Assembly (NCBI GenBank): GCA_963682005.1
Contig: OY820914.1
Coordinates: 4,154,001 to 4,218,000, forward strand
Direction: 5' to 3'
Length of the DNA: 64,000 bases
Source: CAIYUC01 sp963682005
GTDB taxonomy: Bacteria > Bacteroidota > Bacteroidia > Bacteroidales > FEN-979
Numbering within the stretch: the first letter of the stretch is position 1; each line of letters begins with the position of its first letter. A program made the position numbers and the translations under genes. The notes under the pieces were generated by a model. That model saw nothing but the letters and a program-made list of their open reading frames with translations. It was not told the DNA's origin and did no database searches. Shown here piece after piece: positions 18,145 through 25,598 of the stretch.

Positions 18145-18450
18145 GGTGATACGATTAACCATTTTTTACAAATAACCAAGCGACCACTATCCTTGCCTGG
18201 CACACGCGGGAACCGGTGATACGATCAACCTTATTTATTTTACAGATAACCAGACGACCACTATCCTGGCATGGCACACGCGGGAACCTGTGATACGATC
18301 AACCCTTTTTATTTTATAAATAACCTGGCGACCACTATCCTTGCCTGGCACACGCGGGAACCGGTGATACGATCAACCTTATTTATTTTACAGATAACCA
18401 GACGACCACTAGCCTGGCTGGCACCTGCGGGAACCAGCGATACGTCCAAC
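18136..18450. repeat. 74-bp degenerate tandem array
   Basis: Units start with GCGGGAACC at 18136, 18206, 18280, 18354 and 18427 (spacing 70, 74, 74, 73; last copy partial). Each carries GATACGATCAACC, a TTATTTT tract, GACGACCACTA and a GCACACGCGGG end. Unit variation and the lack of unique spacers exclude CRISPR. It abuts the 3' end of the WYL regulator gene. Confidence 0.8.
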
Positions 18451-18453
18451 TGT

Positions 18454-19473
18454 TCAATTAATCCGACGCGGGCGGTAATTCTTCAAAGCCAGCTCATATC
18501 GTTCACAAACATGATCTTTCAGCCATTTGGGTGAAAGAACCTTCACATCGGGCCCCCAACTCATGATCTTCATCATCAGATCCCAGGTGACAAGCACCTT
18601 CATGGTGACGGTCAGGAAGTTCTTTGTTTCGCTTACGACCTTCTGCGATTCGTGAATTGGGCTGGTCCGGATGTAATTCGCCTGCCTGTGAGTAAAGCGC
18701 AATTTAACGTCGGCAGGTTCCTCCTGGGTGGCAAAGATCCCTATTGAAAACTTAAAATATTCTTTCGCGTTGAAGAACACATCAATAAATCTGACATCGG
18801 CCCGCTCTTCAACCGAGATGATCCTGTCGAGTGCCAGCGTGCAGATATCCCTTGCCCGGTCATGATACCCGATCAAATACCAGCGGTCAGAAGATTCCTT
18901 CAGATGATAGGGATGCATCAGATGCGACAGTGGTTTCGGACTATCAAATCGCTGATACCTGATCTCAACTGCTTTTTTCTCCGATATTGCTTTTACGAGT
19001 GGCTGGAGGAACTGCCTGCCAATGACCACGGCCGACTTTTCAAATTCGACAAAATCCAGTTTCGGATGGTCGTTTTCCATTCGTCGGATGTTCAGTCCGG
19101 TGACGATCTTTTCCACCGCCCCGCTGAAGGTATCGAGGATATCGATCTCCTTGAACTGTTCAAGGAGCGATGCGGCAAATGCAAGCGATTTAAGCTCTTC
19201 CCTGTTCAGGGGTATGCGGCTGATGGAATAGTTCGGATCCTTATAGTAATATGCTCTCCGCTGGGTATCCCAGTCGATGGGGGCGTAATAACCCAACTGG
19301 TTATCATAACGCATGTCCGAAATGTCTTTATCGATGGTCCTCTCCCCAATTTTCCTCAGGTCGAGTTTTTCCTCACAGGCGCGGCAAAGCTCATCCTTTG
19401 TAGCATATTTCTTGTCAACCAGCATCATGTCGATGATCCGGTGACGCAAAGCGGCGAATTTGTTGGCAGGCAT
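18454..19473 (-). CDS. WYL-domain transcriptional regulator
   Basis: A 339-residue regulator. The N-terminal 90 residues form a helix-turn-helix region (ATKDELCRACEEKL to TIDKDISDMRYDNQLGYYAPI). A WYL domain spans about 150-250 (VEIRYQRF, HPYHLKESSDRWYLIGYHD, FIDVFF), and a WCX-like C-terminal extension (ADVKLRFTHRQANYIRTSPI) follows. WYL domains bind small ligands or nucleic acid and are frequent regulators in phage-defence islands. It is divergent from the AAA ATPase gene across 114 bp that contain a heptamer array, so it probably controls that promoter. The pair lies 4 kb downstream of the type I restriction operon. Confidence 0.9.
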   Translation of the reverse strand: MPANKFAALRHRIIDMMLVDKKYATKDELCRACEEKLDLRKIGERTIDKDISDMRYDNQLGYYAPIDWDTQRRAYYYKDPNYSISRIPLNREELKSLAFAASLLEQFKEIDILDTFSGAVEKIVTGLNIRRMENDHPKLDFVEFEKSAVVIGRQFLQPLVKAISEKKAVEIRYQRFDSPKPLSHLMHPYHLKESSDRWYLIGYHDRARDICTLALDRIISVEERADVRFIDVFFNAKEYFKFSIGIFATQEEPADVKLRFTHRQANYIRTSPIHESQKVVSETKNFLTVTMKVLVTWDLMMKIMSWGPDVKVLSPKWLKDHVCERYELALKNYRPRRIN

Positions 19474-19480
19474 TTTTGTA

Positions 19481-19519
19481 AATTACGAATTACGAATTAC
19501 GAATTACGGATTACGAATT
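19481..19519. repeat. ATTACGA heptamer array in the WYL/AAA divergent spacer
   Basis: Five tandem copies with one ATTACGG variant (19482-19516). It occupies the centre of the shared promoter region. Confidence 0.85.
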
Positions 19520-19587
19520 GTTCATGAATGCAGATACCGTGCGTAGCTGATGTTTTATTTTGCCCTGTAAAGTTAAACAAACGGTTT

Positions 19588-21255
19588 ATGAATGCAAATC
19601 CAAAACACGGGAATGAAAAACAAAAGATCGTCGATCTCATGGTGAGTGTGAGCAGGACCATGGAGGGATCGAAACTCGAGAAGAAGTTTTTTACACAGGT
19701 CTCGCAAGAGATCCGGTTGCTGACACAACAGCTTCACTGCACCCGGATGCAGGCTGTATTTTTCTCGGTAGTCTTTTCCATCAATCTCAGCAAAGAGACG
19801 GTATCATTCAGGGACATGTCGGAGTTCTTTCTGTGCCTGCCGGTGGAGATCTTCAGCCATCTCCATGACATTGAGAAGCTTGAAAGCCTCGGGCTGATCC
19901 GCAGGAAAGCGGCCGATTCACAAGGGAACCGGTATGCTTTCGGTCATTACCGTTTTTACATCCCCGGCAGGACGCTGAATGGTCTCATCCTGGGTAAGGA
20001 GGTCAATTGCCGGGGGAACAGGATCAATTCCGCTGCCGCCCTGTTGCAGGCCTTCAACGGACTGGCTGATGAGAGGAAAGAAGACATCATCACCTATGAT
20101 GAGTTCGAACGGGAAACCGGGATCCTTTTGGGATATGCGGCGCATATTGAGGTGGTGAAAAAGCTCAGGGAATGCAATCTTAACACGCATGAGATCCAGC
20201 TTTTTCTTTATGTGGCGGGGTTCAGTCTATTCCGCGAACACATGATCGAGATGGGAACGGCATGCGATGTAGCCTGCGAAACGGCCCTGGAAAAGTTCAA
20301 CCTGAAGCGGATGATCATGCAGGGCAAATCCGGACTGACAAAAAAGGACCTGGTCGAGCTGAAGGACAGCATCTTCCGTAGCGACCGGTTCATCCAGTTG
20401 ACGGAATCCGCCCATGAATGGTTCTACGGTGACATCCGGAAAAAGGAAAAGAACAGCGGAAAAGGAGAGATCCTGGCGATGGAGATCAATAAGATGCAGC
20501 TTTATTATCCCGAACAGGAGGAACGGCAGGTGTCATTCCTTTCAGGGCTTCTTCTTCCGGAGAATTTTGACCTGGCCATGACCCGAATGAGGAAAAAAGG
20601 AATGCGGGACGGCTTTTCGATCCTTTTCTACGGTCCTCCCGGCACGGGCAAGACGGAGACCGCCATGCAGCTGGCCCGGTCCTCCGGGCGCGACATCATG
20701 ATGGTGGACATCAGCAGTTCCAAATCGATGTGGTTCGGCGAATCGGAAAAGATCGTCAAACGGGTCTTCGACGACTACCGGGAAATGTCCGAAAGAAAGG
20801 ACCATGCACCTATCCTCCTTTTCAACGAGGCCGACGCCATTTTCGGCAGGCGCAGGGAAACAGGCGTCTCACCGACCGATCAGACCGAGAACACGATCCA
20901 GAACATCCTCCTGCAGGAGATGGAGGAACTCTCCGGCATCATGATCGCCACGACCAACCTCGAGTCCAACTTCGACAAGGCATTCGAGCGGAGGTTCCTT
21001 TACAAGATCCGGTTCGGCATTCCCGGCCCGGAAGCGAGGATGGCGATCTGGAAAGCAAAGATCCCTGAATTGCCGGCCGGGATAGTCAATCACCTGGGCA
21101 AGACCTGGATCCTGGCCGGCGGTCAGATCGACAACATCTCCCGGAAATTCGTGATGAACCATGTTCTGACCGGGAAATATGCCGGAATCGAAGAGGTTGA
21201 GGGTTGGATCAGGGAAGAGACATTGGTCGCGGAGAGAAGGAGGATCGGCTATTAA
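19588..21255 (+). CDS. AAA+ ATPase with large N-terminal domain (WYL-associated)
   Basis: A 555-residue ATPase starting at the ATG at 19588 (MNANPKHGNEK); an earlier in-frame ATG at 19528 falls next to the repeats and adds 20 unlike residues. Residues 1-310 are a helical domain with a winged-helix-like part (DIEKLESLGLIRRKAAD). The C-terminal AAA+ core has Walker A GPPGTGKT (349-356), Walker B LLFNEADAIF near 409-418, sensor 1 ATTN, and the arginine-finger segment FERRFLYKIRF. Classic AAA proteins have hhhhDE; here the position before Glu is Asn. The pore-loop-like SSSKSMWFGESEK suggests a substrate-threading ATPase. It is probably regulated by the divergent WYL protein. GC-rich codon use (CGG, ATC) sets it apart from its spacers. 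Substrate unknown. Confidence 0.85.
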   Translation: MNANPKHGNEKQKIVDLMVSVSRTMEGSKLEKKFFTQVSQEIRLLTQQLHCTRMQAVFFSVVFSINLSKETVSFRDMSEFFLCLPVEIFSHLHDIEKLESLGLIRRKAADSQGNRYAFGHYRFYIPGRTLNGLILGKEVNCRGNRINSAAALLQAFNGLADERKEDIITYDEFERETGILLGYAAHIEVVKKLRECNLNTHEIQLFLYVAGFSLFREHMIEMGTACDVACETALEKFNLKRMIMQGKSGLTKKDLVELKDSIFRSDRFIQLTESAHEWFYGDIRKKEKNSGKGEILAMEINKMQLYYPEQEERQVSFLSGLLLPENFDLAMTRMRKKGMRDGFSILFYGPPGTGKTETAMQLARSSGRDIMMVDISSSKSMWFGESEKIVKRVFDDYREMSERKDHAPILLFNEADAIFGRRRETGVSPTDQTENTIQNILLQEMEELSGIMIATTNLESNFDKAFERRFLYKIRFGIPGPEARMAIWKAKIPELPAGIVNHLGKTWILAGGQIDNISRKFVMNHVLTGKYAGIEEVEGWIREETLVAERRRIGY

Positions 21256-21282
21256 TTACGAATTACGGATTACGAATTATGA
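21255..21282. repeat. ATTACGA heptamer array after the AAA gene
   Basis: Four units with ATTACGG and ATTATGA variants, beginning at the stop of the AAA ATPase gene. Same unit as the array in front of that gene, so the gene is bracketed by two arrays. Confidence 0.8.
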
Positions 21283-21439
21283 AATGGTCATGCCTGAATT
21301 TCCAGAAAATGATGTGAAAAATGGATAAAATGAACCTCCTGAGATCCTGTGAACTTCGTCCACAAGGATAAATTCGACTAACAAATTTTTATACACTTCG
21401 TTTGAAAAATTTGAGCCTCATTGATTAAATTTACACGAT

Positions 21440-21567
21440 ATGAAAAGTCCGGTAATAAGCAAATCATCTTTTATTCGCGGCACCAAATGCTCGTCTGGAA
21501 CCAGGGATTTGAAATGAACCGGTTGCGGGAGATTGCCAGATGCTACCATCCGGAAAATCATCTTTAA
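21440..21567 (+). pseudogene. Remnant of a DUF2779-type gene
   Basis: The ATG at 21440 begins MKSPVISKSSFIRGTKC, the conserved start of DUF2779 proteins. From 21487 another frame reads MLVWNQGFEMNRLREIARC, which matches the family's nuclease-like domain segment (LVYNxxFE followed by RLxELA) found hundreds of residues later in intact relatives. The two pieces are joined out of frame, so most of the gene has been deleted. It lies in the 381-bp spacer between the AAA and DUF4143 ATPase genes. Confidence 0.6.
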
Positions 21568-21583
21568 AAAATATTATCGGGGC

Positions 21584-21616
21584 TTTGTACAATTTCGAAT
21601 TTATTTTGCAATTTTG
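21584..21616 (+). promoter_or_regulatory. Possible promoter of the DUF4143 ATPase gene
   Basis: TTTG at 21584-21587 and CAATTTTG at 21609-21616 are 21 bp apart, near the Bacteroidetes -33/-7 arrangement. TTTGTACAA-like words at 21584 and 21613 form a direct repeat that might also be an operator. The gene starts 20 bp downstream. Confidence 0.35.
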
Positions 21617-21636
21617 TACAAGAAAAAATCAATCAT

Positions 21637-22800
21637 ATGATTAAGCGAGATATAAGCCAAAAAATTCTTGATCTTTCAGAAAAGTTTCCTGTCCTGACCA
21701 TTACAGGCCCACGTCAATCAGGAAAAACCACGCTTTTAAGAAACCTTTTCGGAGACCTGTTCTATGCTTCGCTTGAAAATCCTGATACAAGGATGTTTGC
21801 CATACAGGATCCAAAAAACTTTTTACATCAATTCTCGAATGGTGGTATCATTGATGAGGCGCAACTTTCCCCGGAACTTTTCTCTTATATCCAGGGAATT
21901 GTTGATCAGAGCGGAAAAACAGGACAGTTCATCCTGTCTGGCTCACAAAGTTTTTTACTTCATGACCGGATTTCCCAGTCGTTAGCAGGAAGAACTGCCA
22001 TTTTCCGCCTTCTCCCCTTCTCTTTCTCAGAACTCTCCAAGGCTGATCAGTTGTTACCTTCTTATGAAGCAAATATCTTTCATGGCTTCTTCCCGAGGCT
22101 GTACGATAAAAAGATAGATCCTCCCGATTTCTATCCAAACTACATCCAGACATACCTTGAACGTGATGTCCGGTCATTGCAGAACATCCATGACCTTAAT
22201 CTTTTTGTCCGGTTTCTGGGCCTTTGCGCCGGAAGAGTGGGACAACTTCTGGACTACACTTCACTGGCAAACGATTGTGGTGTCAGTCACAATACAGTCA
22301 AAGCCTGGATCTCTGTCCTGGAAGCAAGTTATGTCTTATTCCTGCTTCAACCACACCATGAAAATTTCAGTAAACGGCTTGTCAAACGGCCAAAACTCTA
22401 TTTTTATGATACCGGTTTATGCTGTTCCCTCCTTCGAATCGAAAAGGAAAGCCAGTTAAACAACCATTATTTAAAGGGATCTCTTTTTGAGAATCTGATC
22501 CTGTCTGAGTTATTGAAGCGCCGCTACAACCAGGGGAAGGCATCCAATCTCTATTTCTGGAGGGATCATCGGGGGATGGAGGTCGATCTTATCATTGAGC
22601 AGGCAAATGGCCTTACTCCTGTCGAAATCAAATCGTCCAAAACCTGGAACCGTGATTTTTTCATGAATCTCGAAAAATGGAATGGCTATTCCGGTAATTC
22701 ACCTGAAAACTCACATATCGTTTACGGCGGAGATGAAAACTTTAAAAATTCCTGGGGAATGGTTCATTCATGGAATTCTATTGATGATCTGAATTTTTAA
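21637..22800 (+). CDS. AAA_14/DUF4143 ATPase
   Basis: A 387-residue ATP-binding protein of the AAA_14-DUF4143 family. Walker A is GPRQSGKT (24-31) and Walker B is IIDEAQ (70-75). Sensor-like SGSQSFLL follows, then the DUF4143 C-terminal part: YLERDVRSL, a winged-helix segment (LANDCGVSHNTVKAWISVLEASYV), FYDTGLCC, and a PD-(D/E)XK-like motif (GMEVDLIIEQANGLTPVEIK with Asp, Glu and Lys in the expected order). The family is very common in Bacteroidetes and archaea and its role is unsettled; toxin-antitoxin or mobile-element links have been suggested. It is a single gene with repeats on both sides. Confidence 0.9.
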   Translation: MIKRDISQKILDLSEKFPVLTITGPRQSGKTTLLRNLFGDLFYASLENPDTRMFAIQDPKNFLHQFSNGGIIDEAQLSPELFSYIQGIVDQSGKTGQFILSGSQSFLLHDRISQSLAGRTAIFRLLPFSFSELSKADQLLPSYEANIFHGFFPRLYDKKIDPPDFYPNYIQTYLERDVRSLQNIHDLNLFVRFLGLCAGRVGQLLDYTSLANDCGVSHNTVKAWISVLEASYVLFLLQPHHENFSKRLVKRPKLYFYDTGLCCSLLRIEKESQLNNHYLKGSLFENLILSELLKRRYNQGKASNLYFWRDHRGMEVDLIIEQANGLTPVEIKSSKTWNRDFFMNLEKWNGYSGNSPENSHIVYGGDENFKNSWGMVHSWNSIDDLNF

Positions 22801-22856
22801 CAAGCTGTTTTCTTCATCGGGAAATGAAACTGGAATAATTCCGAATTCCAAATTAC

Positions 22857-22960
22857 GTCCCCGCTTTCGCGGGATGACAGCACTCTGTATTTGCTATTAG
22901 TTTTTTGCCCGTAGCCCGTAGCCCCTGGCCCTTAGCCTGTCAGCGCTTTTGCGGGGATGA
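22857..22960. repeat. REP-like palindromes around a GCCCGTA heptamer array
   Basis: A CCCCGCTTTCGCGGGATGAC copy (22859-22878) and a GCGCTTTTGCGGGGATGATG copy (22943-22962) flank five 7-bp units (22907-22941: GCCCGTA x2, GCCCCTG, GCCCTTA, GCCTGTC). This is the last heptamer array seen in the window. Confidence 0.75.
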
Positions 22961-23025
22961 TGTCCTACAACATGATGCCATGTCAAAAGGAAAAAAATGG
23001 CAGTTAAGCCGCAAAGCCGCCACAA

Positions 23026-23094
23026 ATCATGTGAATCATATAACCCTTAACAAAAATTGTGTAACGGAATATCCTCCTAAGTGATACACCTTTG
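23026..23094 (+). promoter_or_regulatory. 42-bp stress element plus -7 box (site i)
   Basis: The element (23026-23067) contains ATGTGAATC, ATATAAC and TTGTGTAAC at the conserved positions. After 25 bp comes TTTG at 23091-23094 in CACCTTTG. It lies upstream of the Met-rich lipoprotein gene, about 55 nt from the start codon. Confidence 0.7.
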
Positions 23095-23150
23095 TATCAT
23101 GGAATAATTTCACTTCTGAAATTACTTAAACCCTTTACAAATAGTTAGTT

Positions 23151-23576
23151 ATGAAAACTTTAAAAAACATTGCACTGGTCATTGGACTAATGGCCCTGTT
23201 TGCTTCATGCCAAACAAAAACAGATGTAAAACAGGCTCTTTCAAATTTGGAAACCAGGAAGGAGATTATGGATACTATTGCCCGCAATAGCGACATGTCG
23301 AAAGAAATGATGGTGACATTGATGAATAGCCCTAACGGTATAATGCTGATGATGGAAAATCATGGAACAATGATGAAAATGATGCAGGATAATCCCGCCA
23401 TGATGCAAAAAATGATGTCAGATATGATGGAAAAATGCAAGAGTGACACCATTATGATGTCCACAATGTGTAAAACCATGATGGACAGTAAAGAAATGAT
23501 GGGTATGATGGACAAGATGAAAAGTGAGAAGAAGGATATGAAGGGAAAAAAGAGTATGAAAGGAATGAAGATGTAG
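23151..23576 (+). CDS. Met-rich lipoprotein
   Basis: A 141-residue predicted lipoprotein. The signal ends in the lipobox LFASC at residues 16-20. The mature part is helical and extremely rich in methionine (MMVTLMNSPNGIMLMME, then repeated MM-K/D motifs) with a Lys/Met tail (GKKSMKGMKM). Three further Cys residues are present (MMEKCK, STMC and KTMM context). Met-rich periplasmic proteins can bind copper or be oxidation-scavenging sinks, but no named family is recognised. The promoter carries the 42-bp element shared with superoxide dismutase and ferritin, so an oxidative- or metal-stress role is a reasonable inference, not a demonstration. Confidence 0.75.
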   Translation: MKTLKNIALVIGLMALFASCQTKTDVKQALSNLETRKEIMDTIARNSDMSKEMMVTLMNSPNGIMLMMENHGTMMKMMQDNPAMMQKMMSDMMEKCKSDTIMMSTMCKTMMDSKEMMGMMDKMKSEKKDMKGKKSMKGMKM

Positions 23577-23610
23577 CAATAGATGTAAGACTTTGGGAGT
23601 ATTCAGAAAA

Positions 23611-24365
23611 GTGTGTCAAGGGAACCTTTCCTTGACATCGGCAGGTCGAAAGATGAAGAGCATGCCAGGCATCTCGTAGAGTTGTAAAATGAAAAGTTTC
23701 ACAACCATGAACCTGACCTGTTAATTACGGTTGGACCTTATACCTATTCCCTGTTGACAAAATTCGGTCTTGAGGCACTCGAAAAAACGCCATCCATTAA
23801 CCTCGATTCCGACCCTCTGATCGAGAACACTTCACCTCCTTTCCCGAATCCAAACGGCATATTTATCAATGTAAAGATCAGGGTCAGTGAAACGCTGCGC
23901 CATGCATTTGAACTCTTTCCAAATTACAGGCAGTTGTATGTTATCACCGGCAATTCCAATACGGATTTTTACTTTACCGGATTATTAAAAAAGAGCGCAG
24001 CGGAGTTTGCATCGACTCATCACTTCACCTTTATCAACGGAATTACCCTGGATTCGATGCTCATTGCAGTAGCAAAGATCCCCCGGAAGAGCATCGTGGT
24101 CATACCGCTATACCTTGCCGATAAAAATAATGTTCCTTTGGATTCAAAATCCCTACCGTCACAAAGCATCTATTTTAACAGGGAACATGACTTCCCTGGT
24201 GAATATAAGTGGTACATCCTGGGCGGTATTTTATTCCTGATCCTGGAAACTTTCATGATCGCCTATTTATTTAAGCTGATCATCCGCCAGAAGGCAATCG
24301 GGAAACAAAAAGCTGAAGCCCCGAAACCTCCGCCAATAATGACAAGTAAAGGTTTTTGTTCCTGA
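23611..24365 (+). pseudogene. Decayed periplasmic substrate-binding/sensor kinase gene
   Basis: From 23611 the frame reads EPFLDIGRSKDEEHARHLVEL, then TAA at 23685-23687, then continues in the same frame (FHNHEPDLLITVGPYTYSLL) into a 203-codon open stretch. The content matches the ABC-type periplasmic binding domain fused to some membrane histidine kinases: PDLLITVG, RHAFELFPNYRQLYVITG, and KSIVVIPLYLADK. It then jumps to a membrane helix (WYILGGILFLILETFMIAYL) and a basic tail and stops; the C-terminal binding lobe part and the entire kinase are missing. The 5' end is also absent. An in-frame stop plus at least two deletions mark a dead gene. Confidence 0.7.
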
Positions 24366-24366
24366 C

Positions 24367-25230
24367 TCATTTCCCTGCAAATTTGATAAGTGCCGCATTA
24401 AATTTCTCAGTTTCCTCCAGAAACAAGCTGTGTCCGCTATTCTCAAAAGGAATGAGCTGCGAATCGGAGATTCCGGCTTTCATCTGCTCAGCCAGATCAA
24501 AAGAACAGATTTTGTCCTTTTTGCCGTGCATAATGAGCGTCGGGATTGTAATATTCGCTAAATCCTTTCTCAGGTCAGTATCACGTAAAGCGACTAAACA
24601 TTTTGCTGTGGCATAAGATGATGCACTTATGCAAATCCCATTCAGCCAGTTTCCCATCCCTTCATTCAGTGAGGTTTCCGTGGCAGAGAATATTTTTGCA
24701 AAATCAGACAGAAGTTTCGGCCGGTCCTTATAGTTAAGTTCAATCAGGGCATCAACTGCACTTTCTGGCAGATTGTAAGGAAAATCTTCGCGTTGTGTCC
24801 AGATCGGAGCTGCTGCACCGAATAACGCCAGCTTTGAGACATGGGCTCCATCATACATTGAAATATACCGGATTACTATGGAACCGCCCATGGAAAAACC
24901 ACCTAAAACAGCTTCTTCTATATCCAGGTAATCCAAAACTTTTTTGATGTCCATTGCATGCACATCATAATCATACAACCCATAAGGCTTGCTCGATTTC
25001 CCAAAACCCCTTAATGTCATTCCAATCACACGAAATTTGTTATTTATCAGATCGTTGTATTGGTATTCCCACATTTCATCACTCAGTGGCCAGCCGTGAA
25101 TCAGCACAACCGGCCTTCCTTCACCTGCATCTGTAACATGGAGGTACACGTTGGATTCAACGTTAATAAATTCTTCCCTGGCTAATCTAACTTTCGTATC
25201 CGTTCCTATGTGACTTTCGAATTCTTTCAT
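24367..25230 (-). CDS. Alpha/beta hydrolase (chloroperoxidase-like)
   Basis: A 287-residue alpha/beta hydrolase. The oxyanion region is HGWPLS, the nucleophile elbow GFSMGG carries the catalytic Ser (about residue 118), Asp lies in HGKKDKICSF, and His in SGHSLFLEE. The arrangement matches the non-haem chloroperoxidase/esterase subfamily, usually hydrolases of small esters; perhydrolysis is possible. There is no signal peptide. The first dozen codons (MKEFESHIGTDT) and the 5' leader resemble those of the cupin gene at 53292-53690, and the promoter is one of the 42-bp element sites (25291-25359), which suggests the gene acquired its 5' end from a cupin copy. Confidence 0.9.
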   Translation of the reverse strand: MKEFESHIGTDTKVRLAREEFINVESNVYLHVTDAGEGRPVVLIHGWPLSDEMWEYQYNDLINNKFRVIGMTLRGFGKSSKPYGLYDYDVHAMDIKKVLDYLDIEEAVLGGFSMGGSIVIRYISMYDGAHVSKLALFGAAAPIWTQREDFPYNLPESAVDALIELNYKDRPKLLSDFAKIFSATETSLNEGMGNWLNGICISASSYATAKCLVALRDTDLRKDLANITIPTLIMHGKKDKICSFDLAEQMKAGISDSQLIPFENSGHSLFLEETEKFNAALIKFAGK

Positions 25231-25290
25231 GGTGTTTTTTTTTTTTTATATAGAAATCATATGAATATTGACAGGTTTTTTTACCCTTAA

Positions 25291-25359
25291 CAAAAGTCAT
25301 TCAAAACGTACAGAAAAGTGTTATACAACTTTTAAAAAGATTTACATCATTCACACATT
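25291..25359 (-). promoter_or_regulatory. 42-bp stress element plus -7 box (site b)
   Basis: On the minus strand the element (25359-25318) carries TGTGTGAATG, ATGTAAAT and TTGTATAACAC; 25 bp later TTTG (25294-25291) follows in GACTTTTG. It drives the alpha/beta hydrolase gene with a leader of about 55 nt that includes a 14-A tract. Similarity to the cupin promoter extends through the leader. Confidence 0.75.
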
Positions 25360-25598
25360 TTTTTTCGTGTGTTTTTAAGTTCGCAAATCTTTCAATTCTA
25401 ATGGGAGCAAAAGGTGAATAAACCCAAAGAGTCAATGGTTTCACATGCGATAAGATTTTTGTCTTAAACGTGATCATATTCAGAAGTGAATTATTGCAAA
25501 AATGTTTACTTTTATCTTGTCGGGTATAATCTTTTTAAATATGTTTTTTTTCCGAATAGGAATGAGCCGCGTAATCAGTAATCATAATTTCCACAGAG

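Noticed and set aside
18136..18450. CRISPR array
   Set aside because: Units of about 74 bp repeat throughout with scattered mutations, without conserved short repeats separated by unique spacers, and no cas genes are present.
18271..18534. 87-codon open frame on the plus strand
   Set aside because: It lies inside the 74-bp tandem array and the end of the WYL gene; the translated repeats (AHAGTCDT, WHTREPV) simply mirror the array.
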